Part shown: positions 15,041 to 20,649 of the stretch, piece after piece | Position numbering within the stretch: position 1 is the stretch's first letter | Layout: each line of letters opens with the position of its first letter | DNA from: an uncultured Bacilli bacterium | Lineage (GTDB): Bacteria; Bacillota_I; Bacilli_A; RF39; UBA660 | DNA length: 20,649 bases | Assembly: GCA_934086355.1 (NCBI GenBank) | Contig: CAKOID010000013.1 | Span: 1 to 20,649 of the forward strand | Direction of reading: 5' to 3' | Translations under genes and position numbers: made by a program | Notes under the pieces: model-generated | Told to the model about the DNA's origin: nothing | Database searches by the model: none | The model's input: only the letters and a program-made list of their open reading frames with translations

Positions 15041-16031
15041 TTTTTATTTTCATTGCATCTTCATATGTCTTTACTAAACCACATTTTTCATTAATAAAAC
15101 TAGGTTTTATTTGATATATTCCGGGATAACAATTTCCTTCTATAAGTGAAGCACCGTTTTTTGTTATTGCAACATCCCATCCAACATATTTAACTTCTGG
15201 TATAATTTTGGCACATTCACATACCATTTTTATACATTTTTCATAATTTGGTATAGTATAACCAATAAGATTAACATGACTTATAGGGTGCACTTTAAAA
15301 ATATTATCATCTCTATCAATAGCAGGTACAAAGATTTTACCATCTTTAATAAATGTATACATACTGCCTGATGAAAAATTATCAGTAACTCCACCATTAC
15401 CTATTTTTAATACTACATTTAATATATGAGTATCTACACCATCAAAATATGTAACAATTCTTAATGTATTAACACTTGAATTATTTAATTTTGCCATATC
15501 TTTATGTTGTATAATTTTTTCTTCAATTAATAATTGTTTATTTCTTATAAGTTTATTGTAAGTAGATTTTAATTTATTTTTATCAATTTTAATTAATTCT
15601 ACTCCTACTCCTCCACATCCATCTATAGGTTTTACAATTATTTCTTCTTTGTCACTACAAAATTTAACAAATTCTTCATAATTATTATTTAAATATAACC
15701 ATTCTCTTTTTAAAAATTTATCAAATAATTTATTAAATTCATATTTATTATCAAACAAATAAAATTTATCTTTATCATTAAACATTTTTACAATTGCATT
15801 ATTTTTAACTCTAGTAAGATATGTTTTTCTTTCTTCTTTATTTAAATTATAAAATTCAAATTCTTGATAATCATAATATCCTGTACCATATTTATTCGAA
15901 CAATTTATCATATCTAGCAACAAATATAACTTACTTTTATTCGTTTTCTCATGAATGTTATTTAAAACATTAAACATTTTATCATAATTAATATTTTTTA
16001 AACATTTTAATTTATAACCAATATTATTCAT
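15027..16031 (-). CDS. Sugar-transfer-associated ATP-grasp protein
   Basis: A 334-residue enzyme of the ATP-grasp fold, most like the sugar-transfer-associated group found in polysaccharide and cell-envelope loci. Visible elements: VKPIDGCGGVGV (residues 133-144, nucleotide-binding loop), LIEEKI (168-173, adenine contact), NTLRIVT (188-194), IGNGGVTDNFSSG (210-222), YVGWDVAIT (282-290) and LIEGNCYPG (296-304, metal-binding Glu/Asn). The N-terminal 110 residues are a lysine- and tyrosine-rich region typical of the group. It probably ligates an amino or carboxyl group, but the acceptor is unknown. GAGGAG lies 5 bases before the ATG, and a TGG-TAAAAT element at 16051-16059 may be its -10. No glycosyltransferases are adjacent in this window, which is unusual for the family. 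Confidence 0.85.
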   Translation of the reverse strand: MNNIGYKLKCLKNINYDKMFNVLNNIHEKTNKSKLYLLLDMINCSNKYGTGYYDYQEFEFYNLNKEERKTYLTRVKNNAIVKMFNDKDKFYLFDNKYEFNKLFDKFLKREWLYLNNNYEEFVKFCSDKEEIIVKPIDGCGGVGVELIKIDKNKLKSTYNKLIRNKQLLIEEKIIQHKDMAKLNNSSVNTLRIVTYFDGVDTHILNVVLKIGNGGVTDNFSSGSMYTFIKDGKIFVPAIDRDDNIFKVHPISHVNLIGYTIPNYEKCIKMVCECAKIIPEVKYVGWDVAITKNGASLIEGNCYPGIYQIKPSFINEKCGLVKTYEDAMKIKIDKI

Positions 16032-16050
16032 AAACTACTCCTCATTAATT

Positions 16051-16059
16051 ATTTTACCA
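16051..16059 (-). promoter_or_regulatory. Possible extended -10 for the ATP-grasp gene
   Basis: TGG-TAAAAT on the minus strand, about 20 bases before the ATG. Identical to the nine bases before lepA. No clear -35 box. Confidence 0.35.
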
Positions 16060-16089
16060 CATATTTATAATTTATAATAAAAAAAAAGA

Positions 16090-17805
16090 TTATTTTTTAT
16101 ATGCTTCTAATAATCTTTTATGTATGCCAGGTTCAACTATGTTTATAGCTTTTATAGAATTTTCTAAAGATAATTTAAAGTTACCTTTCATGAATGCAAT
16201 ACTAGCTTTTTCTAATCCATCATTTGTTTCTCTATTTCCATATCTATATCTGTTTCCATAAACTATTGCATTTTCTGCCATCCATGCTGTTTTTATTGTT
16301 TCATTACTTGTGTTATAAAGTTTTAAAACTAAATCTCTAGCAGTATCAACTCTAATATTTAATGTTTTTATATTTATTGGTTTAGCTTCTAATTCTTTTA
16401 TCATTTCTCTAATTGCAAGTGTTGCTTCTTCTAACTCTATGTAGTAACATTTTGGAATAACTGGTAATTTGTAAGAAACTATTTTTTCTTTTGCATTAGA
16501 AAGTATTGTTTTTATTTCTTCTAATTGTTCTCTAGCTCTTAATTCATCTTCTTTTAAACTTCCTAAACTCTTTAATGTATAATCTAATTTATCTTCTGTT
16601 TTTGAAAGTTTAACATTCAATAATTCCATTTGTTTACATAATTTAGAGTATGCAAATAATTTATTTCTATAATCTTCTATAATTGCTTCATATTCACTTT
16701 TTATAGATTTACCTGATAAAGAAATTTCATCAATTATTTTTACTTCATCTTCAGTTAAATCATAGCTATATTTTATGTCATCTATTTTCTTATTAATATT
16801 AAATATTATATTAAGTATTTTCTTACATCTTATTCCAATAGTTCTAGTATATTCTTCAAACATTTTTTTACTTACTTTTTCACGTTCAAAGTCATTATAT
16901 AAATTATCATAATAATCTAATATTGTTTTTAATTCAAAGATAGAATCAACTAAATTTAGTACGTTTAATCTATCAAATATATCTGCTATCTTTTTTTCTG
17001 ATTCTTCTTTATTATAATCAATTTTTAAGTAATCTAAATTATATCCTTCTTTTTCCATTTTTTCATAAATTGAATATGTATCTTTCATTTTTTTAGGTAT
17101 TAAAACTTTACCCATAAGAATAATACTAGGTGTTTCTTCTATTACTATACTTAGATTACCTATTGTATCATCTAACGCTTTTACTATTTTTCCTACTTCA
17201 GTATATGCATTATTTTCCATACTTGTTTCAAAAGCGTTAAATAATTTATCTACATTTTCAAATTGTAATTCAATTGGACTTGATATTAATTCATAATCTT
17301 CTTTATTATTATTGTATTTAACAAAGATTTCTCTATAATCTGTTTTTAATTTTGTAACAATTTCTCTATTTTTTTCTTCACTTGTAGTTATTTCTTTAAT
17401 TTCATCTAATAAAAATTTTGACTTACTTTTAACAAAATATATATCTAATTCTATTTTTGCTAATTTTTTTTCTATTTCTTTATATTTTCTAGATTTTATT
17501 AGTTCTTCTACATTTATTAATTCATCAGTTATTTTTGGTACTTCTTTATCTTTTATATTTTTAAATTTTTCTTTCCAAATTAAATATTTTGATTCTAATT
17601 CTTTATTATTTATTAATGATTCTACTTTATTTAATTCACTAAGTATTGATGCACTTATTATTAAATTTTTATCTCTTTCTAATAGTTTAAGTGCGTTATT
17701 AAATTTATTTTTCATATGTTTTCTTACAATAATTATCATTGAAATAATTAATGCTATTGCAATAACCACATATGCAATTCCAAATAGCATATAAGTATCT
17801 TTCAT
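16090..17805 (-). CDS. ezrA: Septation ring formation regulator EzrA
   Basis: About 571 residues, close to the family's 560-570. EzrA is a membrane-anchored negative regulator of FtsZ ring formation at the cell membrane and coordinates division with wall synthesis. One N-terminal membrane helix (about residues 5-27) is followed by a basic segment (RKHMKNK), then a long all-helical cytoplasmic domain built of spectrin-like repeats with SELNKVESLI, VPKITDELINVEELI and PSIILMGKVLIPKK segments recognisable from EzrA. The C-terminal motif ENAIVYGNRYRYGN and the closing helices are also typical. I chose the ATG at 17803-17805 with AAGGAAG 8 bases upstream over the in-frame GTG at 17814. The ATP-grasp gene lies downstream, separated by a T-rich region. 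Confidence 0.93.
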   Translation of the reverse strand: MKDTYMLFGIAYVVIAIALIISMIIIVRKHMKNKFNNALKLLERDKNLIISASILSELNKVESLINNKELESKYLIWKEKFKNIKDKEVPKITDELINVEELIKSRKYKEIEKKLAKIELDIYFVKSKSKFLLDEIKEITTSEEKNREIVTKLKTDYREIFVKYNNNKEDYELISSPIELQFENVDKLFNAFETSMENNAYTEVGKIVKALDDTIGNLSIVIEETPSIILMGKVLIPKKMKDTYSIYEKMEKEGYNLDYLKIDYNKEESEKKIADIFDRLNVLNLVDSIFELKTILDYYDNLYNDFEREKVSKKMFEEYTRTIGIRCKKILNIIFNINKKIDDIKYSYDLTEDEVKIIDEISLSGKSIKSEYEAIIEDYRNKLFAYSKLCKQMELLNVKLSKTEDKLDYTLKSLGSLKEDELRAREQLEEIKTILSNAKEKIVSYKLPVIPKCYYIELEEATLAIREMIKELEAKPINIKTLNIRVDTARDLVLKLYNTSNETIKTAWMAENAIVYGNRYRYGNRETNDGLEKASIAFMKGNFKLSLENSIKAINIVEPGIHKRLLEAYKK

Positions 17806-17858
17806 ATAACACACTTCCTTACAATAATAATCATATCATATAATTTATTAAAAAAAAA

Positions 17859-17880
17859 GATACTATTTTTGTTTAGTATC
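17859..17880 (-). terminator. Intrinsic terminator after the DUF368 gene
   Basis: GATACTA (17859-17865) and TAGTATC (17874-17880) form a perfect 7-bp stem with an 8-base loop. On the minus strand nine or more T follow. The TAG stop of the transporter gene (17863-17865) is within the hairpin arm. Confidence 0.85.
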
Positions 17881-18765
17881 AATATTTTTTTCATTTATAA
17901 CTTTTATTTTTTGTAATCCAAGAACTACTACACCACCTATTATAAAAAATAATATACTGAAATTATTTATGTTAATAGGATCAACTGGATTATCAAGAGT
18001 TGTTGGTCCCATTATAATTGCATATAGTGAACCTAACATTAATCCTATTATTAAATAAATGGTTTGTGTTCTAAATTTTTCTAAGGCTTTTTTTAAAGCT
18101 TTAATTATTGAAAGTATTCCAGCTATTACACCTAATCCAAATATAACTAGTCCAAAAAATGATGAAAAGTTAAGATGTAGTAAATCTTTTATTCCTGTTA
18201 TTACTGGCAAATATAATCCAAATATAAGAAGTAAAGTTGAACCAGAAATACCAGGTAAAATCATAGCACTTATTGCAATCATTCCTACTAGGAAAATATA
18301 AATAGCATGACTTACTGTTAAATTTGTCAAAGACATACTAGTTAGTTGTGTACTATTAAAATATGTTATTGCAACAACTAAAACTATTCCTAAAATTGCA
18401 AAAAATACATTGAAATAGTTTTTCTTTAGAGTATCTTTTTCATCTTTTATAATAATTGGTATTGAGAGTAAGATAAATCCTATAAATAATGAAGATATTT
18501 GATATATATGTGTTTCAAATACTTTTGTTAGTATTAAAACTGACAATCCCATTCCAAATACCCAACCTATCCCTAGTTTAAATAAGTATTTTAATCCATC
18601 TTTTCTTTTATCTTTATAAAGTAGTGAATCTAATGCATTTACAAAATTATCATAGAATCCTAAGATGAATGCTATTGAACCACCTGAAACGCCAGGTACA
18701 CTATCAGCTAAAGCCATCATAAAGCCATTAAAAAAATTAGTTAAATATTCTTTTACTTTTTTCAT
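17863..18765 (-). CDS. DUF368 polyprenyl-phosphate transporter (PopT-type)
   Basis: A 300-residue polytopic membrane protein with about eight or nine helices. The family signature is duplicated: DSVPGVSGGSIAFILGFY (residues 21-38) and MILPGISGSTLLLIFGLY (168-185), two inverted re-entrant segments expected for a transporter with internal symmetry. Members of this family (PopT) have been shown in other bacteria to recycle undecaprenyl phosphate across the membrane, which supplies lipid carrier for peptidoglycan and other envelope polymers. AAAGGA lies 8 bases before the ATG, and a TGATATAAT extended -10 sits upstream at 18787-18795. It is transcribed alone, with its own terminator. Function follows from family knowledge; no site-specific residue can be confirmed here. 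Confidence 0.9.
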   Translation of the reverse strand: MKKVKEYLTNFFNGFMMALADSVPGVSGGSIAFILGFYDNFVNALDSLLYKDKRKDGLKYLFKLGIGWVFGMGLSVLILTKVFETHIYQISSLFIGFILLSIPIIIKDEKDTLKKNYFNVFFAILGIVLVVAITYFNSTQLTSMSLTNLTVSHAIYIFLVGMIAISAMILPGISGSTLLLIFGLYLPVITGIKDLLHLNFSSFFGLVIFGLGVIAGILSIIKALKKALEKFRTQTIYLIIGLMLGSLYAIIMGPTTLDNPVDPININNFSILFFIIGGVVVLGLQKIKVINEKNIDTKQK

Positions 18766-18786
18766 ACATATAATCCTTTCTTGTTA

Positions 18787-18795
18787 ATTATATCA
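18787..18795 (-). promoter_or_regulatory. Extended -10 promoter for the DUF368 gene
   Basis: TG-A-TATAAT on the minus strand (TATAAT at 18792-18787) about 20 bases before the start codon; the -35 region is only weakly matched. The same nine bases stand before the M16 pair at 5621-5629. Confidence 0.5.
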
Positions 18796-18832
18796 AATAC
18801 ATATTTTTTATAAAAGATATTTACTAATTATT

Positions 18833-18848
18833 TGTAAATTAATTTACA
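18833..18848. repeat. 16-bp perfect palindrome
   Basis: TGTAAATT followed directly by AATTTACA, in the gap between the surface protein gene and the DUF368 gene. There is no T tract on either side, so it is not a typical terminator. It could be an operator or a loopless processed RNA stem; it contains only two G-C pairs. Confidence 0.35.
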
Positions 18849-18857
18849 TTTCATTTT

Positions 18858-20429
18858 CTAACTAAGTTTTACTGTATAAGGATTTGAAATTGTTCCATTT
18901 CCTCCTGAAATTTTTGTGGTAGGCAATAGTGTTATTGATGGTCTTATAGCGATGTAATCTGTCTCATTAACATAACAAGGACCAAATTTATAGTAGCTAT
19001 TTAATGTTAATATTTCCACATAATAACGAACGTTATCTAAATCACTAGTTGAAAGCATCCACCAATAATTATTTAATGCGTTATTATTTAAATAATAATT
19101 TAAATTTGAACTATTTCCTCCTCCAGCATATACTATTTCATCAAATGTTATCATTCCTACTTTATTTATATCAACTTCTCCATCCACTCCTGTTGTTTCA
19201 CATTTATATGATGGTGTTTTTGTTACATAATATTTATTTCCTGCTGTAAAGTAAAAACTTGTTTCTGAATTTATTAAATCACTTACTGTTCCAACTACTT
19301 CTCCGGTTTTATTATAACTATAGGCATTTGTTTGATCTCCTATGCACCATGTTTCATTTTTTAATAATGCTTTATCACTTTCACTTGTTATTTTTCTTTC
19401 TAACCATGCATTTAATTTTGTTCTTGCACTTTCTGTTTTATCTGCAACACTATTAATATAATCGTTTATATAATAATCACCTACTATTTTATAACCATAA
19501 CTTGCAAATAATATTGTTCCTTGTGTTCCTGCTACACCATCCGTTGCAAATCCGCTATCATCTGTTAAATTTGTTGTGCTACACGTTTTTTCTGAAGCTA
19601 GTATTAATTTTACACTTCCATCTCCTTCTATCCTTACTATTCTCCAACACATTCCTGCAAAATTTACATAATTATCTATAGGATTTCCTCTAAAGTAGTA
19701 TGTTGTTCCTTCATCATCTTCTGCAGTTGATAATATTTTATCACTTGCTGTTGTTACATTATCTACCATTCCTGTTGCAGATAAATTAGCTGTGAAAGTA
19801 GATTTTCCTTCTAGTGTTCCATTTTTTACATTATTTATTATGCTGTAAGCTAAAGTGCCTTCTTCATATGGAAAATATTCGTTGTTACTATTTTTTCCAT
19901 ATATTTGTATTTTTGCACTTAACTCTTTATTCATATCTATACTTTGGTCTGTTCCAGTATCTTTATATGTAAAAGTAAATGTATATGTATGTGTTTTGTT
20001 TGGTTCTATAGTGTTTGTTACCAATTGTGATATACCACTTGGAAATGTTGTTTCATTTGTTACTTTATTACATGTTATTGTTCCATCTGTTGTACAATCC
20101 AAAGTATATTTTATATCTTCTTTTCTAACAAATTGATTTATTACATCTATTAAATATACTCCATATTCTATATTTGTATTTCCTTCATTTTTTACAGTAA
20201 ATGTTTTCGTATATACTGTATCACTAGGTTCAATTAGTTCACCACCTATTACTCCGTCACTTCCATCATTATATACAAGTTTTAAATCAGCAGTTGTTAC
20301 ACTTATAGATTTTTCGTTAGTATTACCACTTATTTTAGTTAGAAAGTATGCGTAAGTAAGTCCTATTAAGATTAAACTAACTAAAATTATTCCTGTTATA
20401 CTAACTATTATTTTTTGCTTACGATTCAT
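18858..20429 (-). CDS. Secreted or surface protein with SipW-type leader
   Basis: About 523 residues; no enzyme motif recognised. The basic start MNRKQK precedes a hydrophobic helix ending LIGLTYAYFLTKISGNT (about residues 19-37), the pattern of SipW-dependent TasA-like and related surface proteins, followed by ISVTTADLKLVYNDG. Residues 60-180 look like an immunoglobulin-like or TasA-like beta domain (FTVKNEGNTNIEYGVYL). The C-terminal half begins with NYVNFAGMCWRIVRIEGDGS (about 253-272), a segment I associate with large surface proteins of gut Mollicute relatives, and ends IRPSITLLPTTKISGGNGTISNPYTV. Several Cys are present and no LPXTG anchor. I chose the ATG at 20427-20429 with AGGAG about 10 bases upstream; the in-frame GTG at 20438 overlaps that site. 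No SipW peptidase gene is in the window. Confidence 0.75.
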   Translation of the reverse strand: MNRKQKIIVSITGIILVSLILIGLTYAYFLTKISGNTNEKSISVTTADLKLVYNDGSDGVIGGELIEPSDTVYTKTFTVKNEGNTNIEYGVYLIDVINQFVRKEDIKYTLDCTTDGTITCNKVTNETTFPSGISQLVTNTIEPNKTHTYTFTFTYKDTGTDQSIDMNKELSAKIQIYGKNSNNEYFPYEEGTLAYSIINNVKNGTLEGKSTFTANLSATGMVDNVTTASDKILSTAEDDEGTTYYFRGNPIDNYVNFAGMCWRIVRIEGDGSVKLILASEKTCSTTNLTDDSGFATDGVAGTQGTILFASYGYKIVGDYYINDYINSVADKTESARTKLNAWLERKITSESDKALLKNETWCIGDQTNAYSYNKTGEVVGTVSDLINSETSFYFTAGNKYYVTKTPSYKCETTGVDGEVDINKVGMITFDEIVYAGGGNSSNLNYYLNNNALNNYWWMLSTSDLDNVRYYVEILTLNSYYKFGPCYVNETDYIAIRPSITLLPTTKISGGNGTISNPYTVKLS

Positions 20430-20451
20430 TTTTATCACTCTCCTTCTTATT

Positions 20452-20479
20452 TTGACAATATTATTATAATAAATATTAT
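20452..20479 (+). promoter_or_regulatory. Possible outward plus-strand promoter
   Basis: TTGACA (20452-20457), 16 bases, TATTAT (20474-20479), reading towards the C11 inverted repeat. If active it would produce a short RNA containing that element. The region is so AT-rich that the -10 match carries little weight. Confidence 0.3.
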
Positions 20480-20554
20480 ATTTAATTTGAGCGTGCTTAT
20501 AGTACTTATATTAAATCATATTTAAAACAAATAATTTGTCATTTTTTAATACAC

Positions 20555-20637
20555 AAAAAAGACTATATATTCTTACTTCTTTATAACCCCCCCCCCCGAA
20601 CAAATTTTCGAGGTCGGGAGAGAAGTTATACAGTCTT
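20555..20637 (-). terminator. Nested inverted repeat with a C11 tract, terminator-like on the minus strand
   Basis: Three nested arm pairs: AAGACT/AGTCTT (20559-20564 with 20632-20637), ACTTCT/AGAAGT (20575-20580 with 20621-20626) and CCCGA/TCGGG (20595-20599 with 20614-20618). On the minus strand the last arm runs into six T, which suggests an intrinsic terminator for a gene beyond the window. The loop side carries eleven consecutive C (20587-20597), and opposite it GGTCGGGAGAG can pair in several registers. An alternative pairing (TATAAC with GTTATA) competes with the second stem. It could instead be part of a structured RNA or leader. Confidence 0.5.
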
Positions 20638-20649
20638 GTTTTCATCTTT

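Noticed and set aside
16062..16095. Terminator after ezrA
   Set aside because: Only an A/T run with a possible six-pair AAAAAA/TTTTTT stem is seen; this cannot be told from chance in such AT-rich DNA.
20555..20637. tRNA or known riboswitch
   Set aside because: There is no cloverleaf, T-loop or CCA end, and the arms are nested as one long hairpin. No known riboswitch core was recognised.
20452..20649. CRISPR leader or phage attachment site
   Set aside because: No direct repeat of either type is present in the visible sequence; only a single inverted repeat is seen.
1..20649. Alternative genetic code (TGA as Trp)
   Set aside because: The 61-residue ORF ends at TGA within its terminator, and Trp residues in conserved motifs (for example in IleRS) are TGG.

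Overview
The window looks like a chromosomal segment from an extremely AT-rich, low-GC Gram-positive bacterium, probably an uncultured gut member of the Bacilli/Mycoplasmatota side of the Bacillota (RF39-like). The signs are the strong AT bias, extended Shine-Dalgarno sites, a T-box leader, EzrA, a SipW-type surface protein, and use of TGA as a stop with TGG for Trp (so not the Mycoplasma code). The assignment is an inference from gene content.

Layout, left to right. Positions 1-1424 hold the N-terminal two thirds of DNA polymerase I (minus strand, cut by the window edge). Then come a rhomboid protease (minus), a small TspO-like membrane protein (plus), and two overlapping M16 peptidase-family genes (minus), one catalytic and one lacking the zinc motif. 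Divergent from these is a plus-strand unit with deoD and a 61-residue protein of unknown function, closed by a bidirectional terminator.

The most interesting locus is 6606-7343: a complete type III toxin-antitoxin module (ToxN/AbiQ family) on the minus strand. It has a promoter, three tandem 35-bp repeats encoding an antitoxin RNA that can fold into H-type pseudoknots, an intervening intrinsic terminator, and a ToxN endoribonuclease gene with a strong Shine-Dalgarno site. It lies downstream of a minus-strand lepA - HD hydrolase - ASCH - 57-residue ORF cluster (7378-10297).

Further right, all on the minus strand, are a membrane protein of unknown function with a HAD phosphatase (own promoter), an isoleucyl-tRNA synthetase under a T-box leader with a consensus promoter, a sugar-transfer-type ATP-grasp enzyme, the cell-division regulator EzrA, a DUF368/PopT-type polyprenyl-phosphate transporter, and a large secreted or surface protein with a SipW-type leader. 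The last 100 bases carry a nested inverted repeat containing an 11-C homopolymer, conspicuous in this AT-rich DNA.

Most genes are housekeeping (replication, translation, envelope and division). Intergenic regions are short, and several stop codons lie inside the terminator hairpins. The toxin-antitoxin module, the small ORFs and the C11 element are the accessory-looking parts.
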